Part shown: piece by piece, positions 7,852 through 16,269 of the stretch
Layout: the number at the start of each line of letters is the position of its first letter
Position numbering within the stretch: the stretch's first letter is position 1
Origin: DATFXF01 sp035258565
Lineage (GTDB): Bacteria; Acidobacteriota; Terriglobia; Acidiferrales; UBA7541
NCBI GenBank assembly: GCA_035258565.1
Contig: DATFXF010000039.1
Coordinates: 1-24,899 of the forward strand
DNA: 24,899 nt
Direction: 5' to 3'
The notes under the pieces: model-generated
What the model saw: only the letters and a program-made list of their open reading frames with translations
Told to the model about the DNA's origin: nothing
The model's database searches: none
Translations under genes and position numbers: made by a program

Positions 7852-7893
7852 GGCCAGCCGAACGGCCCTTTCGGGCCCCTAGAAGGGCCAGCC
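7852..7893 (-). terminator. Structured region after prfB, possible terminator
   Basis: Two competing hairpins lie 40-80 bp downstream of the prfB stop. One is a tight GGCCC-GAAA-GGGCC stem with a GNRA-type loop (7864-7877). The other pairs GGCCCTT with AAGGGCC over a 12-nt loop (7864-7870 with 7883-7889). Both are bracketed by direct repeats GGCTGGCC (7852-7859 and 7886-7893, read on the minus strand). No U-tract follows, so this is not a classical intrinsic terminator. The remainder of the 208-bp gap holds only the metK promoter region; I see no known SAM or SAH riboswitch core. Confidence 0.3.
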
Positions 7894-7931
7894 AAAAGGG
7901 GCAAGCGAGGGCCGGTTTGTGAAAAGAATTT

Positions 7932-9093
7932 CTACTCCCTTCTATCAGCAGCGGCCTTCTTCTCTCCCCGCCCGGCAGGTGCCGGACCGCGCGAGAGCAG
8001 GTACGCCCGCAGGAGCGGGTCCAGGTCGCCGTCGAGCACGCGGTTCACATCGCCCATCTCGAACTTCGTGCGGTGGTCCTTCACCATCTGGTAGGGCTGC
8101 AGCACGTAGGAGCGGATCTGACTGCCGAAGCTGATCTCCGGTTTCGCTTCGTCGAGTTTGCGAGCCTCCTCCCGGCGTTTCTCGAGCTCGTACTCGTAGA
8201 GGCGCGAGCGGAGGACCTTCATGGCCATCTCGCGGTTCTTGTATTGGCTGCGTTCGTTCTGGCATTGCACGACAATGCCGCTGGGCAAATGGACGATGCG
8301 CACGGCCGAGTCCGTAACGTTCACGTGCTGGCCGCCGTGGCCGCCGGCGCGGAAGGTATCAATGCGCAGTTCTTCGGGCTTGATCACGATTTCGATGCGA
8401 TCGTCAATCTCCGGAATGACGAAGACGGAAGCAAAGGAGGTGTGTCGCCGCTTGGCCTGATCAAAGGGCGAAATGCGTACCAGCCGGTGCACACCGCTCT
8501 CTGTCGAGAGCAGTCCGTAGGCGTTCTCGCCTTCCACCCGCACCGTGGCTGATTTCAGCCCGGCCTCCTCGCCCGGGGTCGAATCGATGACCGTCGCGCG
8601 GAAGCCCTTGCGCTCGGCCCAGCGCAGATACATGCGCAGCAGCATCTCGGCCCAATCCTGCGATTCCGTGCCACCGGCGCCGGGTTTGATGGTCAGGATG
8701 GCGTTCAGCCGGTCATTCTCGCCCGAGAGCAGTGTTCGAGTCTCGAGCTCAGCGACGTAGGCGTCGGCGGCATCGAGCTCGCGGGCGATCTCGGCCAGGA
8801 GCCCCTCGCGTTGAGCGGCGTCCGTCTCCTCACGGACGAGATGGAAATAGGTCTCGAGATCGCTCGTCAGCTGGGCGAGCTTGCGATCCGCAGCCACTCG
8901 CTCTTCGGCGCGCTTGCGCTCTTCGAGGACTTTCTGTGCCTGCTCAGGGTTCTGCCAGAAGTCTGGTTGGGTCGTTTTTTCTTCTAAGGACGCCAGGCGG
9001 GCACGATTCTCGGCCGAGTCAAAGATAGCTCCGCACGAGTTCGATGCGCTTGAGGAGCTCGTCATAGCCATGTTCGAGATCTTCGAGAATCAT
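7932..9093 (-). CDS. prfB: Peptide chain release factor 2, expressed by programmed +1 frameshift
   Basis: RF2 releases finished proteins at UGA and UAA. The gene needs two frames. Frame one begins at ATG 9093 (AGGAAGG 7 nt upstream), encodes 24 residues ending ELLKRIELVRSYL and hits TGA at 9021-9019. Skipping base 9021 lets reading continue as DSAENRARLASLEEK to the stop at 7932, giving 386 residues. The second part has the RF2 tripeptide SPF (RISPFDQAKRRH) and the catalytic GGQ in AGGHGGQHVNVTDSAVR. A Lys/Arg/Ala-rich tail of about 20 residues extends past the E. coli length. The ATG overlaps the lnt stop as ATGA (9090-9093). A gene caller that starts RF2 at 9071 in the second frame would give a false N-terminus. 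Confidence 0.96.
9018..9033 (-). promoter_or_regulatory. prfB +1 programmed frameshift site
   Basis: The minus strand reads CGGAGCTATCTTTGAC. CTT-TGA-C is the classical RF2 slippery sequence with an in-frame TGA at codon 25. The upstream GGAG occupies the place of the stimulatory internal Shine-Dalgarno (AGGGGG in E. coli) at the same spacing. When RF2 is scarce the ribosome pauses at UGA, slips +1 on CUU and makes full RF2, so the protein limits its own synthesis. Confidence 0.95.
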
Positions 9094-10640
9094 GCCCTTG
9101 CCTTCCTCTTCGTCCTGGCGCGCGCTCGAGCCAGCAGGGCCGCAACCACGCCAGCGATGGAGAGCCAGGCCACCCAGTCGCCCCAACGTGCGTACAAGGT
9201 CCAATCACTGCGGAAATCATAGCGCGCATCGAGCACGGCGCGCGCGTCCGCACCTAGCCGCGCCGCGTATCGGCCGTAGGGATCTACCGCCACGGTAAAT
9301 CCGTTGTTCGTGTCGCGCAGCAGCCAGCGGCGTTCCTCTACCGCGCGAACCCGCGCCATCGCCGCGTGCTGTTCGGGCGCCGCCGAGCGGCCGAACCAGC
9401 CGTCGTTCGAGAGGTTCACGAGCAACTCAGCCCCGTGGTCCACAAAGCGCCGCACTTCGGCCGGGAAAATCGCCTCGTAGCAGATCAGCACGCCGAAGCG
9501 CCCACCGCCGGCCCGCGCTGTGAAAGTACCAACCTTGGAATCGGACCCGGGTTGGAAATCCCCGACTTCGGCAGTCAACTTCTTCGCGAAAGTCAGCCAG
9601 CGACCGAGGGGCACATACTCACCGAAGGGTACCAGATGAATCTTATCATAGAGAAAAATGGGCCGCCCGGATGGGGCCAGCAGAGCGGCGCTGTTATAGA
9701 GCGCCAGCCCGCCGCCCGGCGCGGGCCGCCACTCGACGACGCCGACCAGGAAGTCGCTTCCGGAAGCCTGGGCGATCCGCTGGGCGCGCACCGCGAACGC
9801 CGGGTCTTGGAGCGAAAAAGGCGCAGGCACCTCCGGCCAGATGACCAGCCCAGGCCACCTCCGTCCGGCCTCGATGCTGAGGCGTTCGAGCTCGTCCAAT
9901 TCCGTTCGGTGGCGCTCCATCCAGTCGGCCGGGTAACTGGGCGATTGCGGGAAGTTCGTCTGCACGAGATGTGCGACATAGCGCGCTTGAGCCGCGGGCA
10001 CATATCTCGGACCCAGGCTCGCGACGAGCAACAAGGCCGCGGTGGTCAACAAGACGAGCAACCCCCACTGGCGGTCTCGGCCGCGGGTCACGAGCGCCCC
10101 GGCGAGAAGTGCGTTGTAGCCTGCCACGAGGAGCGAGAGACCGTAGATCCCGGTGATCGAGACCAATTGCAGTAGGGCAAGATTCCCCGCGGCCGCGTAC
10201 CCCAGCAGGTTCCAAGGAAACCCAATGGCCGGCAGATGCGTGAGGCCGTATTCCAGCGCCACCCAGAGAAAGGGTGCCGCCACCAGGGCATGCGCTACAT
10301 TGCCTGGTCCAAGCCAGGCCACCACCGCCGAGAAAGCAGCAGTAAATAGAGAGGCAGTCAAGACCAGCGCTGCTAACACACCGGCGGCCTCCATGGCGCC
10401 CAATCCCCCGTGCACACGCATGACCGTGTAGATCCACGGCAGGGAGACTGTGTAGAAAACCGCGCCGTGCAGGAGGCCCAGGAGCACCGCTGGACGCGGC
10501 CGCGCACCGAGCGAGGCCAGCAGCAGGCCGGCTACTGCAATCCAAGCAAGCAACGAAACGTTGTAGGAAGGAAACGCCAGCGCGTGGGCCAGCCCTGAGC
10601 CCAGAGCCAGCAGGAGTCGCGCGGGCCACCGGAGGCTCAT
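9090..10640 (-). CDS. lnt: Apolipoprotein N-acyltransferase
   Basis: Lnt adds the third acyl chain to the N-terminal Cys of lipoproteins at the periplasmic face of the inner membrane. The 516-residue protein has about six to seven hydrophobic segments in the first 210 residues, then a nitrilase-type domain. The catalytic triad is visible: Glu270 in VIWPEVPAP, Lys333 in YDKIHLVPFGEY and Cys387 in LICYEAIFP, matching E. coli E267, K335 and C387. A last transmembrane segment lies near residues 490-507, followed by a basic tail. ATG at 10640 has only a weak ribosome binding site, 27 bp after the SPOR gene. Its TGA overlaps the prfB ATG, which should couple the two. Presence of Lnt implies a diderm envelope with triacylated lipoproteins. 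Confidence 0.96.
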   Translation of the reverse strand: MSLRWPARLLLALGSGLAHALAFPSYNVSLLAWIAVAGLLLASLGARPRPAVLLGLLHGAVFYTVSLPWIYTVMRVHGGLGAMEAAGVLAALVLTASLFTAAFSAVVAWLGPGNVAHALVAAPFLWVALEYGLTHLPAIGFPWNLLGYAAAGNLALLQLVSITGIYGLSLLVAGYNALLAGALVTRGRDRQWGLLVLLTTAALLLVASLGPRYVPAAQARYVAHLVQTNFPQSPSYPADWMERHRTELDELERLSIEAGRRWPGLVIWPEVPAPFSLQDPAFAVRAQRIAQASGSDFLVGVVEWRPAPGGGLALYNSAALLAPSGRPIFLYDKIHLVPFGEYVPLGRWLTFAKKLTAEVGDFQPGSDSKVGTFTARAGGGRFGVLICYEAIFPAEVRRFVDHGAELLVNLSNDGWFGRSAAPEQHAAMARVRAVEERRWLLRDTNNGFTVAVDPYGRYAARLGADARAVLDARYDFRSDWTLYARWGDWVAWLSIAGVVAALLARARARTKRKARA

Positions 10641-10667
10641 TGTCTTAGAGCCAGCCGAGTCGCGCCA

Positions 10668-11291
10668 TCAATGCTTCGTGATCGCTTTCAATCCCTCTCT
10701 CTCGAGCCGGCGCCGGGCGCGGGCGGCAGACCGGGCGTTGGAGTAGGGGCCTACCTGGATGCGGTAGTAGTGGTCGGGGCCAGGCGTCAACACGAAGGCG
10801 GGGAACTGCTTCTGCTGGAGCGTCTCGGCCAAGGCCAGCGCCTCATCCTCGCGCGTGAGCGCTGCCACCTGCAAGACGGTGGCTCCGCGAGGAATCGGCG
10901 GTGAATTCGTCAACACCTTCGTCTTCGCGCGAACCGGCCGAGAAGAGGGCTGGACCGGACTGGGCGCATTCTCCTTCGCCGTTGCCGCTTTCCCGCGCTT
11001 GGGCAGCGGCTCGGCACTCTTCGGCTCGGTCCCGCGGTATAGGTCCCAATCGGACGGGGTGGGGATCCCTGTCGGTGCCGGAGTCCCGGTTCGAGAGTTT
11101 ACCGGCGGAGTGGAAGCGGGCTTTGTCGGTGCCGACTCGGGCGCGGCGGGCAACTTCGTTCCCGAGGCTGCCGTGCGAACCTGCGTGTAATACTGGCTGC
11201 GTCCCAAGACGTAGCCGAGTGTGAACACCACCCCGGAAATCACTACCATCAGAAGAAAGATACCAATCAAGTGGCGGCTCTCAAGCACCAT
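10668..11291 (-). CDS. Membrane-anchored SPOR-domain protein
   Basis: A 207-residue bitopic protein. Residues about 8-30 form one transmembrane helix (IGIFLLMVVISGVVFTLGYV), followed by a Pro/Ser/Thr/Lys-rich periplasmic linker of about 95 residues and a C-terminal SPOR domain (from GATVLQVAALTREDEA to the end, with YYRIQVGPYSNARSAARA). SPOR domains bind peptidoglycan glycans stripped of stem peptides, usually at division septa. I prefer the ATG at 11291 (GAGG 7 nt upstream; the protein starts MVLESRHL). An in-frame ATG at 11321, only 3 nt after the slipin stop, would add ten charged residues and is possible. The genes upstream and downstream are envelope genes, which fits a cell-wall or division role. 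Confidence 0.85.
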   Translation of the reverse strand: MVLESRHLIGIFLLMVVISGVVFTLGYVLGRSQYYTQVRTAASGTKLPAAPESAPTKPASTPPVNSRTGTPAPTGIPTPSDWDLYRGTEPKSAEPLPKRGKAATAKENAPSPVQPSSRPVRAKTKVLTNSPPIPRGATVLQVAALTREDEALALAETLQQKQFPAFVLTPGPDHYYRIQVGPYSNARSAARARRRLEREGLKAITKH

Positions 11292-11324
11292 GTCGCCGCC
11301 TCTTTTCTCCCCCCAGCCCATCGG

Positions 11325-12092
11325 TTATTTCCCTGCCGTCATCGCCTTGACCCAGGCGTTGATGATGTCCACCGGCAGCGGAAAAACGATCGTGGTGTTT
11401 TTTTCCACGCCGATTTCTGTCAACGTTTGCAAGTAGCGGAGCTGGATAGCCGCGGGCTGCGTTTCGAGGACCGCGGCAGCTTCGGCGAGCTTCGCGGAGG
11501 CCTGAAACTCGCCATCCGCATGGATGATCTTGGCGCGCCTCTCACGTTCGGCCTCGGCTTGGCGGGCGATGGCTCGCTGCATCGTCTCCGGAATATCCAC
11601 CTGTTTGACTTCCACTTTGGTCACCTTAATACCCCATGGCTCGGTATCCTGGTCAAGGATTAGTTGGAGCTTAGCGTTTACCTTTTCGCGCTCCGAGAGG
11701 ATCTCGTCCAGCTCGAATTGGCCAACCACGCTGCGCAGCGTGGTCTGCGCGAGCTGCGAGGTGGCATAGAGATAGTTCTGCACCTGGGACAGCGCGAGCG
11801 TAGCGTCCACCACCCGGAAGTAGCACACTGCATTGACCTTCACCGAGACGTTGTCGCGGGTGATGATGTCCTGTGGAGGCACGTCGAGCGTTTCGATGCG
11901 CAACGAAATGCGGTAGAGTGTCTCGATGGGCCAGAAAACCAGCCGCAGCCCCGCTCCCTTGGCCTCCGGCACCATTCGCCCCAGCCGCAGCACCACCCCT
12001 CGTTCCCACTCCTTGATGACGTAGAGCGAATTCCAGAGCCAGATCAGAAAAACAAAAAGCGCAATCAATGTGCCAGTGAACGGGAACCCCAT
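11325..12092 (-). CDS. Slipin/stomatin-like SPFH protein
   Basis: This 255-residue protein has an N-terminal membrane anchor (residues about 6-24), the SPFH/Band-7 domain (VIKEWERGVVLRLGR, DVPPQDIITRDNVSVKVNAVCYFRV, RSVVGQFELDEILSER, DQDTEPWGIKVTKVEVKQVDIP) and a coiled coil rich in Glu/Arg/Ala. It ends with the typical slipin tail PLPVDIINAWVKAM. Slipins form oligomeric rings in membrane microdomains. The ATG at 12092 is preceded by AGGAGG. It follows the NfeD-type protease gene by 59 bp. This nfeD-slipin pairing is widely conserved, and in Pyrococcus the NfeD-type protease cleaves its slipin partner. Confidence 0.93.
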   Translation of the reverse strand: MGFPFTGTLIALFVFLIWLWNSLYVIKEWERGVVLRLGRMVPEAKGAGLRLVFWPIETLYRISLRIETLDVPPQDIITRDNVSVKVNAVCYFRVVDATLALSQVQNYLYATSQLAQTTLRSVVGQFELDEILSEREKVNAKLQLILDQDTEPWGIKVTKVEVKQVDIPETMQRAIARQAEAERERRAKIIHADGEFQASAKLAEAAAVLETQPAAIQLRYLQTLTEIGVEKNTTIVFPLPVDIINAWVKAMTAGK

Positions 12093-12151
12093 CTTCCCTC
12101 CTTTTTCCTGGGCTGAACCCGGATTGCAGGGCCCGTTGCCCCCGAGACCGG

Positions 12152-13582
12152 TCAAGCTCCCGTCCCGGACCTTCGTTGGGTCGGTTCCACTTCGAGGGTG
12201 AGACCATCTACCTTGACGACACGCACCCGCGCGCCCTTGGGAATTTTTTCCTGAGCCATGGCCCGCCAGAGTTCGCCGTGCACCAGCACCATCCCTCGGC
12301 CAGTGCCGTCCGGGCCTCGCGCTTCGAGTGCATCGGTAACCTCGCCTTCCGCACCGATCATCTGCTCGGGCCCAGTCGATTGCTTCCAGCTCCGCGAACG
12401 CAGCACCAAGCGCATCAGGAAAACGGTGAGAATAGCAAACGGCACGGTCGCCCCCAGCGCAACACCCAGACTCACGCCTGCGCTAGTAAACGGCGAACGA
12501 ATCAGCATCAGCGCGCCCAGCAGCATGGCCACGATTCCTCCAATCCCGAGGACACCATGGCTCGCCAACTTGGCCTCCAAGATGAATAGTGCCAGCGCCA
12601 GCACGATCAGCAGCAGACCGGTAAAGTTGATGGGCAGAATGTGCATGGCATACAGGGCCAGCAGGAGCGCGATCCCGCCGACCACGCCGGGCGCAACCAG
12701 CCCGGGATGGGTGAACTCCGCATACAGTCCAAGCACGCCCACGATCAAGAGAATGAAAAAGACGTCCGGCTGGACGATGCGCGCGAGAAACTTCTGCCGG
12801 GTGGTCATCGGGATGGCCGTCTGCACCGGCTCGCGCAGCTCGAGCTTCACGACGCTGCCATCGAAGCGCGTGATCGTGCGCCCGTCCAGCTGCCGAAGCA
12901 AATCCTCCGGCGTCCTGGCAAGCAGGTCAATAAGCTTACCGTCGAGCGCTTCCTTCTCGGTGAACGCTTTGCCTTCGGTCACCGCTGCCTCAGCCAGCGC
13001 GAGGTTGCGCCCGCGCCGGCTGGCAAAGCTGCGCAGGTAGGCGGTCGCGTCGTTGAGGATCTTGCGCCGCAGCGACTCGTCCACATTCAGGGGCATGCCA
13101 CCGATGGCCAGCAGGGGCGAAGCGGCGCCGGTGTGCGTGCCCGGAGCCATGGCGGCCACGTCCGCGGAAAGCAAAATGAAGAAGCCGGCCGAAGCAGCCC
13201 GTGCGCCGGGTGGCGCCACGTGCACGGCCACCGGCACCGGTGAATCGATGATGTGCTGGACGATCTCGCGCATCGAGGTGCCCAACCCGCCCGGCGTGTT
13301 CACGATGATGAGAATTAGCTTGGCGCCGGATTGGACGGCCTGATCAATTCCACCGTCGACGTATTCGGCCATGACCGGTTCGATCTGGTCGTCGATGTGC
13401 AATTCGACCACGCGTGCCCCCGGCCCGTTCACCGGGCCCGCCGGGGCTCGAGAGGTTTGGCCAGGCGCCGGCCGCACCGAAACGAGCAGCAAGGCCGCTA
13501 GAACCGCAGAAAGCGTGCCGTCGATGCGCCAAGTGCGTTGCCGAGTGTTGCCCCTGGCCCGTAGGAGAGCTGGCCGGGTCAT
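12152..13582 (-). CDS. NfeD-family membrane-bound serine protease (ClpP-class)
   Basis: A full-length NfeD protein of 476 residues. It has an N-terminal signal/anchor (residues about 22-41) and a ClpP-like protease domain with NTPGG (95-99), the nucleophile Ser131 in GARAASAGFFIL, and Lys174 in LRRKILNDA as probable general base, matching the Ser-Lys dyad of Pyrococcus PH1510. Next comes a block of four to six transmembrane helices (about 275-385) and a C-terminal NfeD OB-fold (GAEGEVTDALEARGPDGTGRGMVLVHGELW). It probably processes the adjacent slipin in membrane quality control. Its ATG overlaps the upstream TPR gene stop as ATGA (13579-13582). The mature N-terminal linker is Pro/Ala-rich. 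Confidence 0.93.
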   Translation of the reverse strand: MTRPALLRARGNTRQRTWRIDGTLSAVLAALLLVSVRPAPGQTSRAPAGPVNGPGARVVELHIDDQIEPVMAEYVDGGIDQAVQSGAKLILIIVNTPGGLGTSMREIVQHIIDSPVPVAVHVAPPGARAASAGFFILLSADVAAMAPGTHTGAASPLLAIGGMPLNVDESLRRKILNDATAYLRSFASRRGRNLALAEAAVTEGKAFTEKEALDGKLIDLLARTPEDLLRQLDGRTITRFDGSVVKLELREPVQTAIPMTTRQKFLARIVQPDVFFILLIVGVLGLYAEFTHPGLVAPGVVGGIALLLALYAMHILPINFTGLLLIVLALALFILEAKLASHGVLGIGGIVAMLLGALMLIRSPFTSAGVSLGVALGATVPFAILTVFLMRLVLRSRSWKQSTGPEQMIGAEGEVTDALEARGPDGTGRGMVLVHGELWRAMAQEKIPKGARVRVVKVDGLTLEVEPTQRRSGTGA

Positions 13583-15366
13583 TGCGGGCCTCCAGTGCCG
13601 AAGGGCCCCTCGATTTTCGCGAGCAATTCGCGCGCCGCGGCATAGTCCGGATTGAGTCGCAAGGCCAAGCGCAGCTCCTCGCGCGCCTCCGACATGCGGT
13701 TTTGCTCGAGGTACAGGTGCGCCAATTCGGTCCGCGCGACGGCATCGTCGCGGCTTCCCAGCGCCGCGCGGATTTCGCGAATCGCGTCGTCAGGGCGCCC
13801 CTGCCGCCGGAAGACTTCGGCCAGTCCCAGGTGCGCTGCAGGGCTATTCAGTGGTGCCCGAGCGATGGCCTGATTGAATTCGAGCTGCGCGTCCTCTAGC
13901 TTGCCCGCGGCCAGGAATTGCCGGCCGCGGCTCAGGTGAAACTGCCGGCCTTGCCGACGGCGAGCGGGCCACGCGCTCGAATCTCGAAGGCCTGTCCCGG
14001 TAACTTCGGGAAACTGGTGCCAGGCAGTCAAGTCTAGATGGGTCTTGATGCGGTCGAGCCGCACGAGAGCGACCGGCGTAGCTGCTGACGAGGCAGCCTT
14101 CGGCCGGTTCGAGCGATTCAAGGCCTCGCGCTCCACGGCCGCTTCTGCCTGGTGGCCACTGCGCTCGAGCGCAGCAATCAACAACGCCCGCGCTTCCCCA
14201 TTCTCCGGCTGCCGAGCGAGGACCTCGCGCAGCGGGGCCACGGCCCCCGCAGGGTCGTTCGCGCGCAGCTCGGCGAGTCCGAGATTGAACCAGTAGTCCG
14301 GTTCTGCAGGGTCCAAATGCGTGACCCGTCGAAATGCAAGGATTGCCTCGTGCATTTTTCCTAGGCGCGCGCGGGCGACGGCCAGATTGTTGAGCACCTC
14401 TGGCAGATCTCCCGCGTCGGCTTGTGAGGCAGAACTCGGCTCCGGGCCAGCGCGGAGGCGCTCAAGCAAGGCGGTAAAGGCGGCTTCCGCGCGCGCGGGA
14501 TCATCACCTAAGAGGTGGCAAATACCTGCCTCAAAAGAGGCTTCTGGACCGCGCTCGTGCGCGGGTGGCACGCGGGAGAGCCACGGCAGCGCCGCTTCGC
14601 AATCACGCCGCACGAAGTAGGCGTGCCCGAGCGCGAAGGCGGGGTCGATCCAGGCCGGCTCGAGCTCGGCCGCCTCGCGCAAAAGTCGCAGCTTCGGTTC
14701 ATCCCGATCGCGTTCGAGACTCGCTAGCCCGCGGACGTAGGATTCAAGAGCATCGAGCCGGCGGCGGGTCAGCTTCTCGAGGAATTCCGTTCGACGAAGT
14801 TTCCCACGCCCGCAGGTCGCCGCCTGGTTCGACCCAGGCTCGAGATCGCAAAGCAATCGCCAAACAAGCCTGCCATGCAACTCCATTAGCCCTTCGAGCG
14901 TGCCGGACTCCTCCAAAGCTGGGGTCAAGGCCGGCGGATCGACGCGCAAGACCCGCGCCGTGACCGTGAGTGAGTGGCTATCGGAATTGTAGGCGCCAAA
15001 AACCACGTAGTCCGCGTCCATCTCCTCGGCAATCTTAAGCATGGTGGCCCGGCTGAAGCGCGTCGAGGCCGGCAGGCCCAGTCGTTCGAGCGCCGCAAGC
15101 CGCTCGTCGCGGGAGAAGACCAGCGGACCCTGGTTGGCCAGGCGCTCCACACTGAGCTCGGCCAGACCTTCGCTGAGCCAATCGAGTTTCGCCCGCGAGC
15201 TGTAATTCTCAAACGGAAAGATCAACAGAGACTCGATGCGCCGCGCGGAACTCTCTGGCAGGGCGGCTGCAGGCGGCCCCGGCTTCTGTGGCCCAGAGGG
15301 AGGTACGCCCGAGAGCCTGGCGGCCACCGACACGAGAAATAAGATAAGGAGGGGCGCGGTCGTCAT
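13579..15366 (-). CDS. Secreted TPR protein with a TolB-like N-terminal domain
   Basis: A 595-residue protein beginning with a signal peptide (TTAPLLILFLVSVAARLSG). Residues about 40-170 resemble the TolB/FlgO/CsgG-like alpha-beta domain: LLIFPFENYSSRAKLDWLSEGLAE, followed by DADYVVFGAYNSD. From about residue 195 onward tetratricopeptide repeats run to the end, with clear units such as PDYWFNLGLAELRANDPAGA and NPDYAAARELLAKIEG. They are interrupted near 400-460 by a Pro/Arg-rich linker. TPR arrays serve as protein scaffolds. The ATG at 15366 begins the signal peptide; a TTG 60 nt upstream would place an unlikely Pro/Arg extension before it. No good ribosome binding site is visible. The gene is translationally coupled to nfeD by ATGA. 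The exact partner is unknown. Confidence 0.82.
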   Translation of the reverse strand: MTTAPLLILFLVSVAARLSGVPPSGPQKPGPPAAALPESSARRIESLLIFPFENYSSRAKLDWLSEGLAELSVERLANQGPLVFSRDERLAALERLGLPASTRFSRATMLKIAEEMDADYVVFGAYNSDSHSLTVTARVLRVDPPALTPALEESGTLEGLMELHGRLVWRLLCDLEPGSNQAATCGRGKLRRTEFLEKLTRRRLDALESYVRGLASLERDRDEPKLRLLREAAELEPAWIDPAFALGHAYFVRRDCEAALPWLSRVPPAHERGPEASFEAGICHLLGDDPARAEAAFTALLERLRAGPEPSSASQADAGDLPEVLNNLAVARARLGKMHEAILAFRRVTHLDPAEPDYWFNLGLAELRANDPAGAVAPLREVLARQPENGEARALLIAALERSGHQAEAAVEREALNRSNRPKAASSAATPVALVRLDRIKTHLDLTAWHQFPEVTGTGLRDSSAWPARRRQGRQFHLSRGRQFLAAGKLEDAQLEFNQAIARAPLNSPAAHLGLAEVFRRQGRPDDAIREIRAALGSRDDAVARTELAHLYLEQNRMSEAREELRLALRLNPDYAAARELLAKIEGPFGTGGPQ

Positions 15367-15376
15367 TCTGAAGCGT

Positions 15377-15385
15377 ATTGTAACA
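15377..15385 (-). promoter_or_regulatory. Possible extended -10 element before the TolB/TPR gene
   Basis: On the minus strand TGTTACAAT matches an extended -10 (TGn plus TACAAT) and ends 10 nt before the ATG at 15366. No -35 box is evident. If used, transcription would start almost at the ATG, giving a nearly leaderless mRNA, consistent with the missing ribosome binding site. Confidence 0.25.
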
Positions 15386-15426
15386 GAAGGGATCGGGCGC
15401 GGCTGGCCGTGCGGGGCGATGCTCAA

Positions 15427-16269
15427 CTAGCGGCCCGGCGGACTGGTCTCAATTTTCTTGTCTACCGCCGGAGTCATCCCCAGAATCTCCCCGACCGCGG
15501 GGTCGTCGAGCACGCTGGCGAATGCCGGATCGGTCTTGGCCGCGGCGAGCCTCTCGTAACCTTCGTCGCGCGCCTTGCGCAGATATTGGGCGCAGCGCTG
15601 GGCATTACCCATCTGGGCGAACGACTTGGCCAGGAAGAAATAAAACAGCCCGTGGTCTGACACCGAGCGGTCCTGCAACAAGGAGCCGGCGTTCTGACTC
15701 CGATCGAAAACGGCGGGGTCGATCGCGAGCGCGCGGCGGAAGGCGTCCATCGCTTCGTCATAGTGCTTCTCGCCGAAGTAGGCATAGCCCAGATTGCTGT
15801 GCACTGCGGCGATCCTGGAATCGAGCACGAGTGCCTGCTTATAGGCACGAATCGCCTTGCGGTAGTTCTTCCGCTGGTAGTAGATGGTGCCGAGGTTGTT
15901 ATAGGCGTTGGCAAACGTCTTGTCGGCCTTGGCGGCGCGCTGGTAATACCGCTTGGCCTGCTCAAGCATCATCTGCTGATGGCAGGCGATGCCCAGCTTG
16001 TTGAGCAGGATGGCGTTGCGCGGCTCCTGTGCGACCAGCCTCTGATAGACGTCAGCCGCTTCGGGGTACTGCTTGCGGGCCATGAACAGGTCCGCGCGCA
16101 GCTCTTCGTCTTCGCGGGGTGTCCGGGGACGAGCCGTCTCGGAGGTTGGCGCGGAGGCGCTGGCCGGGGTTTGCGAGGAATTGGCCGGCGGGGGAGAAGT
16201 CAGTTGTTGTGCAGCACCGCTCCACCCCAAGAGCAGCGTGAAGGCAACCGCCGCACCTACTGGCTTCAT
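15427..16269 (-). CDS. Secreted TPR-repeat protein
   Basis: A 280-residue protein with a signal peptide (KPVGAAVAFTLLLGWSGAAQQ), a 35-residue Pro/Ser/Thr/Ala linker and five or so TPR motifs from about residue 55: AADVYQRLVAQEPRNAILL, AKRYYQRAAKADKTFANAYN, AIRAYKQALVLDSRIAAVHS and AMDAFRRALAIDPAVFD. A C-terminal helical part follows (SLLQDRSVSDHGLFYFFLAK). It is probably periplasmic. Its ATG overlaps the PBP stop as ATGA (16266-16269), so it is coupled to and probably stoichiometric with the PBP. Many diderms place a TPR lipoprotein or periplasmic activator with a class A PBP (LpoA is TPR-like); a PBP-regulator role is a reasonable inference, but there is no lipobox Cys here. Confidence 0.85.
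   Translation of the reverse strand: MKPVGAAVAFTLLLGWSGAAQQLTSPPPANSSQTPASASAPTSETARPRTPREDEELRADLFMARKQYPEAADVYQRLVAQEPRNAILLNKLGIACHQQMMLEQAKRYYQRAAKADKTFANAYNNLGTIYYQRKNYRKAIRAYKQALVLDSRIAAVHSNLGYAYFGEKHYDEAMDAFRRALAIDPAVFDRSQNAGSLLQDRSVSDHGLFYFFLAKSFAQMGNAQRCAQYLRKARDEGYERLAAAKTDPAFASVLDDPAVGEILGMTPAVDKKIETSPPGR

Noticed and set aside
7724..7931. A SAM or SAH riboswitch before metK/ahcY
   Set aside because: I looked for SAM-I, SAM-II and SAH core sequences by eye and found none; only GC hairpins and a dyad are present. A covariance search would be needed to exclude it fully.
7932..9071. prfB starting at 9071 with a Ser-rich N-terminus
   Set aside because: This is the second reading frame read past the slip site. 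The CTTTGAC site and the good start at 9093 show that the true N-terminus is in the other frame.
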